Shown here: positions 25,159 through 34,610 of the stretch, one piece after another | Layout of the letters: each line of letters starts with the position of its first letter | How positions within the stretch are numbered: the stretch's first letter is position 1 | DNA from: JAAYJT01 sp037445555 | Lineage (GTDB): Bacteria > Bacteroidota > Bacteroidia > Bacteroidales > JAAYJT01 | Assembly (NCBI GenBank): GCA_037445555.1 | Contig: JBBIKG010000001.1 | Coordinates: 1-64,000 of the forward strand | Length of the DNA: 64,000 nt | Direction of reading: 5' to 3' | Position numbers and translations under genes: made by a program | Notes under the pieces: model-generated | Database searches by the model: none | Seen by the model: only the letters and a program-made list of their open reading frames with translations | What the model was told of the DNA's origin: nothing

Positions 25159-27687
25159 ATGCTCAACAGCCTCCGCAGTGGCATTCTTTTTCTGGCTTTC
25201 CTGTTTACAGGAGTGAACTTGAACGCCCAACAGGCAACAGCTAAAGTGTTTGGCCGGGTTGTGTCGGGTGCCCAGCTGCCACTCGAGCTGGTAAATATTC
25301 GTGTTGCGGGTGCCACCACCGGTAGCATCACCAATCACCAAGGGATGTTTGAACTAATTGTGCCTGCCAATTTCAGAATCACCCTGCACATAAGCTTTGT
25401 GGGCTTTACCGAACAGCAAAAGGAGCTGATCCTGACTCCCGGCGAGCGTCGCAGGATAGATATCGTACTGATGGAGTCCTCCACAATGATTCCGGGTCCG
25501 GTGATTGAAGATAGGCAGGTGCGATCGTCCACTCTCTCCCGCCTCGACCCGAAGCTTGCACTGACACTGCCAAGCATAGCCGGCAGCATCGAGTCGCTGG
25601 TGAAGACGATGCCCGGTGTGTCATCCAGCAACGAACTCTCCTCGCAGTATTCGGTCAGGGGCGGAAACTTCGACGAGAACCTGGTATATGTGAACGATAT
25701 TGAAATCTACAGGCCTTTCCTGATACGGTCGGGGCAGCAGGAGGGCCTGAGTTTTGTGAACTCCGACATGGTGAGCAGCATCCAGTTCTCGGCCGGTGGT
25801 TTTGATGCCCGCTTCGGCGACAAAATGTCGTCGGTTCTCGATATCCAATACAAGAAGCCTGCTTCATTCAACGGATCCGTATCGGGCAGCTTCCTGGGAG
25901 CGTCAGGGCATATCGAAGGTCTGGCGCTCAAGAAAAAACTCAGCTTTATCTCGGGGCTGCGTTACAAATCAAACCAGTACATCCTCAGGGCGCTGGACAC
26001 CAAGGGTGAATACAAGCCTTCGTTCACCGATTTTCAGACCTACCTCTCGTGGACTCCCAACGCCAGGCTCGAGCTCGCCTTTTTGGGCAATTATGCCAAC
26101 AATAACTACAAGGTCGTCCCCACCGACCGTGAAACCTCGTTTGGAACCATCAGCGAAGCGTACAAGTTTAAGGTGTATTTCGACGGCCAGGAAATCGACA
26201 GGTTTGAAAACTTCATGGGAGCAGTCAGCCTCAGCTACAAACCAAGGCCATCCCTTCAGTTGAAGTGGATCGGTTCAGCATTCAGGTCGCTCGAAAGTGA
26301 AACGTACGATCTTCTCGGACAGTATTGGATCGGGAGGCTGGAGGCCGACTTCAGCAAAAGTGATTACGGCGAAGTGGTTGAGGCCATCGGGGTGGGCTCC
26401 TACCTTAACTCTGCCCGCAACTACCTCGACGCAAAGGTTTTTAGTTTCGAACACAAAGGCTCTCTGTTTAGGGAATTTAACAGCTGGCAATGGGGAGTCA
26501 AGTACCAGCACGAGAAAATCCTTGACCGAATCAGGGAATGGCAACTCATTGATTCTGCGGGTTTTTCTTTGCCTCATCCACCTGATTTTCCTGGCCTGGG
26601 CAATAGCAACGTCCCATTTACCATAAACTTCTTTCTTAAATCCAGCAACGAGCTGGTATCGAACCGCTTATCATCGTATTTTCAATCCGTCACAGCGCTT
26701 GACGGGGCAAACGACCGCATGCACCTGAGTGCTGGGATCCGCCTAAACTACTGGGACCTGAACAGCCAAACCCTTGTCAGCCCCCGACTCACACTTTCTT
26801 ACAAACCGAAGTGGGAGAAAGACATCCTGTTAAGGCTGTCAGCCGGGTTCTATTACCAACCTCCGTTTTACCGCGAATTGAGAAACCCCCATGGCGAGTT
26901 GAACTTTTCGCTCAAAGCCCAGAAGAGCATACACCTGGTGGCGGGCAGCGACCTGAACTTCATTGCCTGGGATAGGCCGTTCAAATTCACCGGAGAGATG
27001 TACTATAAATACCTCGACAACCTGGTGCCATATGAGATCGACAACGTTCGGATTCGCTATTATGCCACCAACAATGCCCGAGGTTTTGCCGCTGGCATAG
27101 ACCTGAAGGTAACCGGCGAATTCGTGAAGGGGATCGACTCATGGGCCAGCCTTTCGGTGATGAAAACCATGGAAGATATCAAGGATGACTTCTATTATAC
27201 CTACCTCGACTACCTCGGCAGGGTGGTTACCCCCGGAAGCGATGCCGTTGTGGTAGACAGTGTAAAGACATTTCCGGGCTACATCCCGCGACCTACCGAC
27301 CAGCGCGTGAACCTTAGCATCATGTTCCAGGATTATCTTCCGCGTAATCCGACCTACAAGATGCACCTGAGCCTGTTGTTTGGCAGCGGCCTCACCTTTG
27401 GCACTCCCGGAACTCCTAAATACAAACACACGCTGCGTATTCCTCCCTACCGCCGGGTAGATATTGGTTTCTCGAAACAGATCATCGGCGAACAGACCCG
27501 GTTGCGCGACAATCACCCGTTGCGCCGGTTCAAAACCATGTGGGCCAGCCTTGAAGTGTTCAATCTACTGCAGATCAGCAACACCGTTTCATATATCTGG
27601 GTAAGCGATGTGAATAACCGCAAATACGGTGTACCCAACTACCTGACGCCTCGCCAGATCAACTTACGGCTCCAGGCCACATTCTGA
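25159..27687 (+). CDS. TonB-dependent outer-membrane receptor
   Basis: An 842-residue receptor. A signal peptide (MLNSLRSGILFLAFLFTG, cleavage near NLNAQ) precedes a carboxypeptidase-like domain (residues 30-115), the plug (LVKTMPGVSSSNELSSQYSV, RGGNFDENLVYVNDIEIYRP, FSAGGFDARFGDKMSSVLDI) and a barrel ending LTPRQINLRLQATF, with the terminal Phe typical of BAM substrates. It is shorter than SusC-type receptors and no SusD gene follows, so a non-polysaccharide ligand (metal, cofactor or peptide) is likelier. The frame is open further upstream; ATG 25099 would overlap the preceding gene by 26 bp and is the main alternative start. Confidence 0.88.
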   Translation: MLNSLRSGILFLAFLFTGVNLNAQQATAKVFGRVVSGAQLPLELVNIRVAGATTGSITNHQGMFELIVPANFRITLHISFVGFTEQQKELILTPGERRRIDIVLMESSTMIPGPVIEDRQVRSSTLSRLDPKLALTLPSIAGSIESLVKTMPGVSSSNELSSQYSVRGGNFDENLVYVNDIEIYRPFLIRSGQQEGLSFVNSDMVSSIQFSAGGFDARFGDKMSSVLDIQYKKPASFNGSVSGSFLGASGHIEGLALKKKLSFISGLRYKSNQYILRALDTKGEYKPSFTDFQTYLSWTPNARLELAFLGNYANNNYKVVPTDRETSFGTISEAYKFKVYFDGQEIDRFENFMGAVSLSYKPRPSLQLKWIGSAFRSLESETYDLLGQYWIGRLEADFSKSDYGEVVEAIGVGSYLNSARNYLDAKVFSFEHKGSLFREFNSWQWGVKYQHEKILDRIREWQLIDSAGFSLPHPPDFPGLGNSNVPFTINFFLKSSNELVSNRLSSYFQSVTALDGANDRMHLSAGIRLNYWDLNSQTLVSPRLTLSYKPKWEKDILLRLSAGFYYQPPFYRELRNPHGELNFSLKAQKSIHLVAGSDLNFIAWDRPFKFTGEMYYKYLDNLVPYEIDNVRIRYYATNNARGFAAGIDLKVTGEFVKGIDSWASLSVMKTMEDIKDDFYYTYLDYLGRVVTPGSDAVVVDSVKTFPGYIPRPTDQRVNLSIMFQDYLPRNPTYKMHLSLLFGSGLTFGTPGTPKYKHTLRIPPYRRVDIGFSKQIIGEQTRLRDNHPLRRFKTMWASLEVFNLLQISNTVSYIWVSDVNNRKYGVPNYLTPRQINLRLQATF

Positions 27688-27796
27688 TACATGGCTACCG
27701 GGGAATGAAAGAATCACATCCCCGTGAACATTTTATTTCCGGCCGTGTTATAGTAGATGAATATTAAATACAAAAACACCAAAAATATCTATTTAC

Positions 27797-28435
27797 ATGA
27801 GTTTGAATTTCAAAGCCATAGATCAGCAATTTGAATCATTGCCCTATGCATACAACGCACTCGAGCCCCATATCGATGCCATGACGATGGAAATCCATCA
27901 TTCGAAGCACCACAAGGCGTATTACGACAAATTCATGGCAGCTGTCAAAGACACCGACATGGAGCAGATGACCCTCGCGGAAATTTTCACCGGCATCAGC
28001 AAGATGCCATTAGCAGTAAAAAATAACGGAGGCGGGTTCTACAATCATAACCTGTTCTGGAGCATTCTTTCGCCCAATGGCGGAGGCGTGGCACAGGGTG
28101 AACTTGGTGAAGCCATTCAAAGCGAATTTGGATCTTTTGAACAATTTCGCACCCAGTTCAACGAGGCCGCCCTGAACCGGTTCGGAAGCGGATGGGCCTG
28201 GCTGTGTGTAAAACCCAACGGCAAACTGTGCATATGCTCATCGCCAAACCAGGACAATCCGCTGATGGATGTGGCCGAATGCCCAGGCAAACCCATACTC
28301 ACCATCGATATTTGGGAACATGCCTATTACCTGAGGTATCAAAACCGTAGACCTGATTATATCAGCGCATTCTGGAATGTGGTTGATTGGAAGATGGTTA
28401 ATGAAAATTATTTAAGAGCGTTGGGCAGGAATTAA
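27797..28435 (+). CDS. sodB: Superoxide dismutase, Fe/Mn family, cytoplasmic
   Basis: A 212-residue SOD converting superoxide to oxygen and hydrogen peroxide. Metal ligands are visible: His34 in MEIHHSKHH, His in YNHNLFW, and Asp and His in DIWEHAYY. The SPNQDNPLMD segment carries the Gln-Asp pair more typical of Mn or cambialistic enzymes than of strict FeSOD, so the metal is open. No signal peptide. A second SOD follows directly; the two share most active-site motifs and look like a tandem duplication. A terminator lies between them. Confidence 0.93.
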   Translation: MSLNFKAIDQQFESLPYAYNALEPHIDAMTMEIHHSKHHKAYYDKFMAAVKDTDMEQMTLAEIFTGISKMPLAVKNNGGGFYNHNLFWSILSPNGGGVAQGELGEAIQSEFGSFEQFRTQFNEAALNRFGSGWAWLCVKPNGKLCICSSPNQDNPLMDVAECPGKPILTIDIWEHAYYLRYQNRRPDYISAFWNVVDWKMVNENYLRALGRN

Positions 28436-28479
28436 CCAGCCTGTTCAATTTGTTTGTTTTCTCATGGTTAATGATGGGG

Positions 28480-28513
28480 AAAGCCGGATGCTGACAACAG
28501 CACCGGCTTTTTG
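28480..28513 (+). terminator. Intrinsic terminator after the first SOD gene
   Basis: A 13-bp stem AAAGCCGG(A)TGCTG with CAGCACCGGCTTT, carrying one bulged A and a 4-nt loop, is followed by a short T-run (TTTTT including the stem). Transcription of the second SOD must therefore start within or just after this site or depend on read-through. Confidence 0.75.
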
Positions 28514-28540
28514 AGGTTAAACTTTCAAAAAAAATATAGT

Positions 28541-29227
28541 ATGAAAAAATTACTGGTATACAGCATCTTATCGTCAGTTCTGTTCGTTTTAGTATCAGAG
28601 AGAGCGAATTCACAAACCATGAAGGAATTCCCGATCCTTCCGTATGCATATAATACTCTGGAGCCATATATTGACCAGATGACAATGGAAATACACTACG
28701 ACAGGCACCACAGGGGATATTTCAACAATCTGCAAAAGGCTATTGCCGGAACGGCAATGGAGAAAATGAGTTTGGAAGAAATATTTTCGAGTATGAGCAA
28801 ATTACCTGTGGCTGTGCGCAACAACGGCGGCGGGCATTATAACCATGTTCTTTTCTGGTCGGTGATGTCGCCAAGCGGAGGTGGGCAACCCAAAGGTCGC
28901 CTCGCTGAGCTCATTCGTCAGGCCTTTGGATCGTTCGAGGACTTCAAGGCACAGTTTGAGGAAGCTGCCCGATCGCGTTTTGGCAGCGGCTGGGCCTGGC
29001 TGAGCATAGACAATGGCGGGCGGTTGTTCATTTCATCCACCCCGAACCAGGATAACCCGCTGATGGATGTTGTCGACAGGAAGGGAACTCCGATACTTGG
29101 AATCGATGTATGGGAACATGCCTATTATCTTAAGTATCAAAACAAACGCGCTGACTATGTTTCCGGTTTCTGGAATGTTGTGAACTGGACGGAAGTGGAA
29201 AGGCGATTTGAAGCAGCTGTAAAATAA
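28541..29227 (+). CDS. Superoxide dismutase, Fe/Mn family, exported
   Basis: A 228-residue paralogue of the preceding SOD with an added signal peptide (MKKLLVYSILSSVLFVLVSE, then RANSQ). The metal ligands are conserved: MEIHYDRHH, YNHVLFW and DVWEHAYY, and the STPNQDNPLMD segment matches that of its neighbour. ATG at 28541 gives a proper Lys-rich signal start; an ATG 10 codons upstream lies in the leader. An exported Fe/Mn SOD would deal with superoxide in the periplasm or at the surface. Lipidation is not indicated, because no Cys follows the hydrophobic core. Confidence 0.92.
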   Translation: MKKLLVYSILSSVLFVLVSERANSQTMKEFPILPYAYNTLEPYIDQMTMEIHYDRHHRGYFNNLQKAIAGTAMEKMSLEEIFSSMSKLPVAVRNNGGGHYNHVLFWSVMSPSGGGQPKGRLAELIRQAFGSFEDFKAQFEEAARSRFGSGWAWLSIDNGGRLFISSTPNQDNPLMDVVDRKGTPILGIDVWEHAYYLKYQNKRADYVSGFWNVVNWTEVERRFEAAVK

Positions 29228-29249
29228 TACTCCACCGACATTTGATTTG

Positions 29250-29288
29250 AAGTCCGGAAGGCAACAGTCCTATCCGGATTTTTTATTT
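29250..29288 (+). terminator. Intrinsic terminator after the exported SOD gene
   Basis: A 9-bp stem with one G-T pair, AAGTCCGGA (29250-29258) with TCCGGATTT (29273-29281), is followed by TTTTATTT. Confidence 0.75.
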
Positions 29289-29321
29289 ATACATGTTAGG
29301 GTCAAGAAGAAAAGAATCATC

Positions 29322-29329
29322 TAAATTTG
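29322..29329 (+). promoter_or_regulatory. -7 element of the fumarase promoter
   Basis: A perfect TAAATTTG, 50 bp before the ATG at 29380. It lies inside the longer open frame and so argues for the shorter start. The -33 region shows only a weak TTA. Confidence 0.55.
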
Positions 29330-29379
29330 TAGAAGGCAAACATTATAAACCTCTTAATTCTCCTCAAATCTACCTGTCC

Positions 29380-30981
29380 ATGGCTGAATTAAAATATCAA
29401 AAACCTTTTCCACTGTCCACAGACAACACTCCGTACAGGCTGCTGACAAAAGATTTCGTTTCAACCGTTGCGGAAGGAGGCAGGCGGATACTGAAAGTTG
29501 AAGCCCGAGGGCTTGAACTGCTCGCCAGAGAAGCATTTTACGACCTGGCATTTTTTCTCAGGCCGGGCCACATGCAGCAGCTGGCTGATATTCTTAATGA
29601 TCCGGAGTCATCGGATAACGATCGCTTTGTGGCACACACCATGATCATGAACCAGGTCGTGGCAGCCGAAGGAGAACTACCCTCGTGCCAGGATACCGGC
29701 ACAGCCATTGTAATGGCCAAAAAAGGTGAAAATGTGTTCACCGGCGCGAATGATGCGGAGCACCTGTCGAAAGGCATCTACGAAACCTATCAGTTCCGGA
29801 ACCTGCGCTATTCGATGATTGTGCCTCAGACAATGTTTGATGAAAAAAACACCGGCACTAACCTGCCGGCTCAGATCGACATATATGCCGGAGCAGGAGA
29901 TGAGTATGAGTTTCTTTTCATTGCCAAGGGAGGCGGATCGGCCAATAAATCTTTCCTGTATCAGCAGACAAAATCCCTCCTGACGGAGGAAAATCTTGCC
30001 AGGTTTGTTAAGGATAAGATCTTTGATCTGGGTACTTCTGCCTGTCCGCCTTATCACCTGGCATTTGTGGTAGGGGGTACCTCGGCTGAGGCCACCCTCA
30101 CCGCAGTAAAAAAAGCCTCCACCGGATATTATGACAATTTACCCACGCATGGCAATGAGCTGGGCCAGGCTTTTCGTGACCTGGAATGGGAAGAAAAAAT
30201 CAAAAAAATATGTCAGGAAGTTGGAATAGGCGCCCAGTTTGGAGGAAAATATCTTGTACACGATGTGCGGGTCATCCGCTTGCCTCGTCATGCTGCCTCC
30301 TGCCCGGTGGGCATTGGGGTAAGCTGTTCAGCCGACCGCAACATAAAGGCCAAAATCACTTCCGAAGGGATTTACATTGAAGAACTTGAGCGTAATCCGG
30401 CCAAATACCTACCTAAATCGGCGCCTCACCTGAAGCCTGCTGTCGAAATTGACCTCGACCGACCAATGGCCGAGATCCTGGCTGAACTGAGCAAGTATCC
30501 TGTCAAAACCAGGCTGAATCTCAGGGGTACTCTTATTGTAGCTCGCGATATCGCACATGCACGGATCAAACAAATGCTTGACCGTTGCGAACCTATGCCC
30601 GGGTATTTCAAAAATCATCCGGTGTATTACGCGGGGCCGGCCAAAACACCTAAAAGCATGACCTCAGGTAGCTTTGGGCCAACCACCGCTGGCCGCATGG
30701 ATGTTTATGTGGATGAATTTCAATCGCATGGCGGCTCCATGATCATGCTGGCGAAAGGAAACCGAACCAAACAGGTTACAGATGCCTGCAGAAAATACGG
30801 AGGTTTCTACCTCGGCTCCATCGGAGGGCCGGCAGCCATCCTTGCCAAAGACAGTATTAAATCGGTTGAATTGATTGATTTTGAGGAATTGGGCATGGAG
30901 GCCGTACGAAAGATCAAGGTGGAAAATTTTCCAGCTTTCATCATTGTCGACGACAAAGGAAACGACTTTTACGCTAGGTAA
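29380..30981 (+). CDS. fumA: Fumarate hydratase class I
   Basis: A 533-residue class I (iron-sulfur) fumarase interconverting fumarate and malate in the TCA cycle. The alpha-type domain contains SCQDTGTAIVMAKKG (first cluster Cys), LGTSACPPYHLAFVVGG (second) and CPVGIGVSCSADRNIKAKI (third). The beta-type domain follows from about residue 350 with LRGTLIVARDIAHARIK and TTAGRMDVYVDEFQSHGG. Start MAELKYQKPFPLS is chosen over an ATG 29 codons upstream because a -7 element falls between them. The cluster is oxygen-sensitive, which gives its place next to two SOD genes some sense. Confidence 0.93.
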   Translation: MAELKYQKPFPLSTDNTPYRLLTKDFVSTVAEGGRRILKVEARGLELLAREAFYDLAFFLRPGHMQQLADILNDPESSDNDRFVAHTMIMNQVVAAEGELPSCQDTGTAIVMAKKGENVFTGANDAEHLSKGIYETYQFRNLRYSMIVPQTMFDEKNTGTNLPAQIDIYAGAGDEYEFLFIAKGGGSANKSFLYQQTKSLLTEENLARFVKDKIFDLGTSACPPYHLAFVVGGTSAEATLTAVKKASTGYYDNLPTHGNELGQAFRDLEWEEKIKKICQEVGIGAQFGGKYLVHDVRVIRLPRHAASCPVGIGVSCSADRNIKAKITSEGIYIEELERNPAKYLPKSAPHLKPAVEIDLDRPMAEILAELSKYPVKTRLNLRGTLIVARDIAHARIKQMLDRCEPMPGYFKNHPVYYAGPAKTPKSMTSGSFGPTTAGRMDVYVDEFQSHGGSMIMLAKGNRTKQVTDACRKYGGFYLGSIGGPAAILAKDSIKSVELIDFEELGMEAVRKIKVENFPAFIIVDDKGNDFYAR

Positions 30982-31031
30982 GATCTGTTTGTTTGCAGGG
31001 TTGCCGCCATCAAGACAGGTAATCTCCGGGT

Positions 31032-31053
31032 CGTGACGCCATGGAGCGTCATG
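31032..31053. terminator. Hairpin between convergent fumarase and hutU genes
   Basis: TGACGC (31034-31039) and GCGTCA (31046-31051) form a stem with a 6-nt loop, extendable by two pairs. No T-run follows in either direction, so termination efficiency is doubtful. Confidence 0.4.
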
Positions 31054-31075
31054 AATCGATTTATTATCCACCGGG

Positions 31076-33076
31076 TTAAATCACACTTTCGACTAGGTCG
31101 TCATCGGCTAGGTTAGGCAGGGTAACCTTGAGCATGGGCTCGGACTGCATGGCTCTCCGAATGGCAAACATTGCTTCAGGATTTCTGGCCCAGCTGCGGC
31201 GGGCTATGCCGTTGTTTACGTCCCAGAAAAGCATCGACCTGAGCCGTCTTTCTGCATCGGCCGATCCGTCGAGCAGCATTCCGAATCCACCGTTCATGAC
31301 CTCGCCCCAACCTACTCCTCCGCCGTTGTGTATCGATACCCAGGTGGCTCCCCTGAACGAGTCGCCAATTACGTTATGAACAGCCATGTCGGCTGTAAAC
31401 CTTGATCCGTCGTAGATGTTGCTGGTTTCGCGAAATGGCGAATCGGTTCCCGACACATCGTGATGGTCGCGACCGAGCACAATAGGGGCTATGATCCTGC
31501 CAGAGGCGATGGCCTGATTAAAGGCTTCAGCTATAGCGATGCGGCCGGCAGCATCGGCATACAAAATGCGTGCTTTTGACCCTACTACTAGCCGGTTTTT
31601 CCGGGCTTCGGCAATCCACCTGACATTGTCGCTCATCTGCTGCGAAATTTCAGGCGGGGAGGTCATCGACATTTTCCCCAGGACATCCATAGCTAACTTG
31701 TCCGACACTTCAAGATCAGTGTCAAGCCCTGAGGTGCAGACCCAACGGAAAGGGCCAAACCCAAAATCGAAACACATAGGGCCCATGATGTCTTGAACAT
31801 AGGATGGATACCTGTACACTCCGTCACGGGAAAATATATCAGCACCAGCTCTGCCTGATTCTAACAGAAACGCATTGCCGTAGTCAAAAAAATACATGCC
31901 TTTGCCGGCAAGATCATTAATGGCGGCTACCTGCCTCCTCAGTGAAGCCTGCACATGTTCTTTAAATTTCTCCGGGTGATGGGCCATCAGCCGGTTCGAT
32001 TCTTCGAAACTCAACTCAGCCGGGTAATAACCGCCAGCCCAGGGATTGTGCAACGAGGTCTGGTCCGACCCCAGGTCAACCCTGATATTCCGGTCGGCCA
32101 GGCGTTCCCACAGGGTCACGATATTACCCAGGTAGGCAATTGAGTGAGCTTTCTTGCGGCTCTGATAGTCAAGAGCCATATCAATGGCTTTATCCATGTC
32201 CGATACCAGTTCGTCAACCCAGCCCTGGCTGTGACGTTTTTGGGCAGGGTGGGGGTTTATTTCGGCTGTCAGGCTCACTACGCCTGCAATATTGCCGGCT
32301 TTGGGCTGTGCGCCGCTCATGCCACCCAGCCCGGAAGTGACAAAGAGCTTTCCCTCCAGCCCTTCTTTATGTTTGGCTATCTTCCGGCCTGCATTCAGCA
32401 CGGTAATGGTGGTTCCGTGAACGATGCCCTGCGGCCCGATATACATGTATGAGCCGGCAGTCATTTGCCCGTATTGCGTTACTCCGAGTGCGTTGAAACG
32501 TTCCCAGTCGTCGGGTTTGGAGTAGTTAGGAATCATCATGCCGTTTGTTACCACCACCCTCGGTGCATCGGGATGCGAGGGAAAGAGTCCCATGGGATGT
32601 CCCGAATAAATCACGAGCGTCTGCTCTTCGGTCATGGTTGAGAGGTATTGCATGGTGAGCAGGTACTGTGCCCAATTTTGAAATACTGCTCCGTTACCTC
32701 CGTAGGTGATCAGTTCATGCGGATGTTGTGCAACCGCCGGATCAAGATTGTTTTGTATCATCAGCATTATGGCGGCTGCCTGCCTTGAGCGATGCGGGTA
32801 CATGTGGATCTGACGTGCATGCATCTCGTAATCGGGCATGAAGCGGTACATGTAGATGCGTCCGTATCTCTTCAGTTCATCAGCAAACTCGGCAGCTAAT
32901 GTTGAATGATGTCTGGGCTCAAAATAACGTAGCGCATTTCTGAGGGCAAGTTTTTTTTCTTCCCTACTCAGGATGTCTTTGCGCACAGGGGCATGGCTTA
33001 CCGAGGTGTCATAAGGTTTTGGGTCGGGCAGCTCGCTCGGTATACCCCGGAGAATATCGCGTTGAAATTCATTCAT
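31076..33076 (-). CDS. hutU: Urocanate hydratase
   Basis: A 666-residue urocanase, the second step of histidine degradation (urocanate to imidazolone propionate, with tightly bound NAD+). Conserved parts include ELITYGGNGAVFQNWAQYLL, YSGHPMGLFPSHPDAPRVVV, TAGSYMYIGPQGIVHGT, TSGLGGMSGAQPKAG and, near the C-terminus, SIHNGGGVGWGEVMNGGFGM. It is about 110 residues longer than the classic 555-aa enzyme, as is usual for the Bacteroidota form. The start MNEFQRDIL is 12 codons inside the longest frame. No hutH, hutI or hutG is nearby, so the pathway genes must be elsewhere. Confidence 0.93.
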   Translation of the reverse strand: MNEFQRDILRGIPSELPDPKPYDTSVSHAPVRKDILSREEKKLALRNALRYFEPRHHSTLAAEFADELKRYGRIYMYRFMPDYEMHARQIHMYPHRSRQAAAIMLMIQNNLDPAVAQHPHELITYGGNGAVFQNWAQYLLTMQYLSTMTEEQTLVIYSGHPMGLFPSHPDAPRVVVTNGMMIPNYSKPDDWERFNALGVTQYGQMTAGSYMYIGPQGIVHGTTITVLNAGRKIAKHKEGLEGKLFVTSGLGGMSGAQPKAGNIAGVVSLTAEINPHPAQKRHSQGWVDELVSDMDKAIDMALDYQSRKKAHSIAYLGNIVTLWERLADRNIRVDLGSDQTSLHNPWAGGYYPAELSFEESNRLMAHHPEKFKEHVQASLRRQVAAINDLAGKGMYFFDYGNAFLLESGRAGADIFSRDGVYRYPSYVQDIMGPMCFDFGFGPFRWVCTSGLDTDLEVSDKLAMDVLGKMSMTSPPEISQQMSDNVRWIAEARKNRLVVGSKARILYADAAGRIAIAEAFNQAIASGRIIAPIVLGRDHHDVSGTDSPFRETSNIYDGSRFTADMAVHNVIGDSFRGATWVSIHNGGGVGWGEVMNGGFGMLLDGSADAERRLRSMLFWDVNNGIARRSWARNPEAMFAIRRAMQSEPMLKVTLPNLADDDLVESVI

Positions 33077-33215
33077 GGTAATGACGGAGTTTGTCAGCGT
33101 CAAAATTAACAAGATTCTGTCACTTTGCCGGCAACTTCTACAGGTATTCCTTAACCTGCAGGTCTGTGTGACTAAGGCTGTAAAGGTCCAGGTGCAATGG
33201 GAAAATAAATCATCG

Positions 33216-33223
33216 TATTTTTG
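33216..33223 (+). promoter_or_regulatory. -7 element of the mtnP promoter
   Basis: A perfect TATTTTTG, 26 bp before the mtnP ATG. No TTTG at the -33 position. Confidence 0.55.
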
Positions 33224-33249
33224 CGGCTACTAATCCAGATCGAACCATA

Positions 33250-34029
33250 ATGGCAAATATTAAACCGGCAGTAATAGGCGGTTCAGGACTCGAAAAACTT
33301 AACCTGTTTCAGAACTGGCGGGAGGAAAAGATCATAACGCCATACGGTGATACCTCCAGCACCATGCTCACCGGCTTGCTTGGTGATATGGAAGTTGTGA
33401 TCCTTTCGCGTCACGGAAGGCAACATACGATAACCCCTTCCCAGATAAACAACAGGGCAAACCTCTGGGCACTTAAGGAGGTCGGTTGTACACATATTCT
33501 GGCTTCGGCAGCTTGCGGAAGCCTCAGGGAACATATCCGAATGGGGCATCTGGTGTTTCCTGACCAGTTTATTGATTTTACCCGCCACCGGGTCAGCACC
33601 TTCGTGGAACGTTTTGACCCTGAACTTCCCAACCATGCCTCGATGCCGGATCCATTCGATCCGGCAGTACGCCAGGTTATGGTTTCCGCAGCCAGGCAGC
33701 TGGATTTACCCCACCATACCCGGGGCACCATTATCACCATCGAAGGGCCACGTTTCAGTACCCGGGCTGAATCACGCATGTTTCAAAGCTGGGGGGCCGA
33801 TATCATCAATATGACCATTGCCCCTGAAGCCATTCTTGCCAACGAGTTGCAGATTCCGTATGGCGTTGTTGCCATAGCCACCGATTATGATGCCTGGCAC
33901 CTAGATGAGACCACTGCCAACTGGGAGGATATATTACGTGTCTTCAGTGAGAACGTCGTGCACGTAACAAACCTACTGGTGAAGGTGTTGGAGCAGCTCG
34001 GGCAAAATAGCAATTCGGCAAGGAAATGA
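33250..34029 (+). CDS. mtnP: S-methyl-5'-thioadenosine phosphorylase-type purine phosphorylase
   Basis: A 259-residue MTAP/PNP2-class enzyme, which uses phosphate to release adenine from methylthioadenosine. Motifs: VIGGSGLEKL, the phosphate-binding SRHGRQHTITPSQINNRAN, ILASAACGSLRE, and IEGPRFSTRAESRMFQSWG followed by ADIINMT, which carries the Met of the ribose pocket. MTAP usually has Ala or Val and a Thr near the base site and I cannot separate it with certainty from related 6-oxopurine phosphorylases. Its TGA overlaps the ATG of the following DUF454 gene (ATGA). Confidence 0.85.
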   Translation: MANIKPAVIGGSGLEKLNLFQNWREEKIITPYGDTSSTMLTGLLGDMEVVILSRHGRQHTITPSQINNRANLWALKEVGCTHILASAACGSLREHIRMGHLVFPDQFIDFTRHRVSTFVERFDPELPNHASMPDPFDPAVRQVMVSAARQLDLPHHTRGTIITIEGPRFSTRAESRMFQSWGADIINMTIAPEAILANELQIPYGVVAIATDYDAWHLDETTANWEDILRVFSENVVHVTNLLVKVLEQLGQNSNSARK

Positions 34030-34418
34030 ACGGTACACGTCGTCAATTCACCCTTCGTGCTATCTATATGGCAGCGGGTTCGGTTTGTGTAGCACTGGGT
34101 GTTGCCGGAATTGCCATACCGATTGTTCCAACCACACCTTTTTTACTGCTTGCAGCCTTTTTCTATGCGCGCAGCAGCCATCGGCTTCATTTCTGGTTGT
34201 TGCATCATCCGTTATGGGGCAGATATCTTCAGGATTACCTCGATGGCAAGGGCATTCCGCTTCGGGTCAAAATTTCGGCCATCACCATGCTTTGGGTAGC
34301 CATCCTGAGTACCGTCGTGTTTTTTATTACCAACATCTGGGTACAGATTCTTTTACTGCTGATCGCGGCTGGAGTGACCATGCACATCGTGATGATCAGA
34401 ACAATGGTAAAAAGATAG
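34026..34418 (+). CDS. DUF454 (YbaN-type) inner-membrane protein
   Basis: A 130-residue membrane protein of the YbaN/DUF454 family. Its hallmark GIAIPIVPTTPFLLLAAFFYARSS lies in the first third and is split here by length rules: the core is IVPTTPFLLLAA followed by FFYARSS. HPLWGRYLQDY comes next, then two C-terminal hydrophobic helices (ITMLWVAILSTVVFFI and WVQILLLLIAAGVTM). About three to four membrane segments in all. No function is known for the family. It is translationally coupled to mtnP by an ATGA overlap, which fixes its start. Confidence 0.88.
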   Translation: MNGTRRQFTLRAIYMAAGSVCVALGVAGIAIPIVPTTPFLLLAAFFYARSSHRLHFWLLHHPLWGRYLQDYLDGKGIPLRVKISAITMLWVAILSTVVFFITNIWVQILLLLIAAGVTMHIVMIRTMVKR

Positions 34419-34610
34419 ATTTAATTCCTGAATTTAGAGTTGATTCGTCCTTTGAGCGGGATTCTCTTTCCTGATGTTGTGTGAGGCACTATTTCCACCT
34501 AACACGGACTCGATGAGTCGCAAATTTCCATTGCTGCAGCGTTCATAACTCGTGCTATCACTTTTTTACAGTGGTAAGGAATCGGCTAGCCTTTTCGGCC
34601 GGAAAATCGA

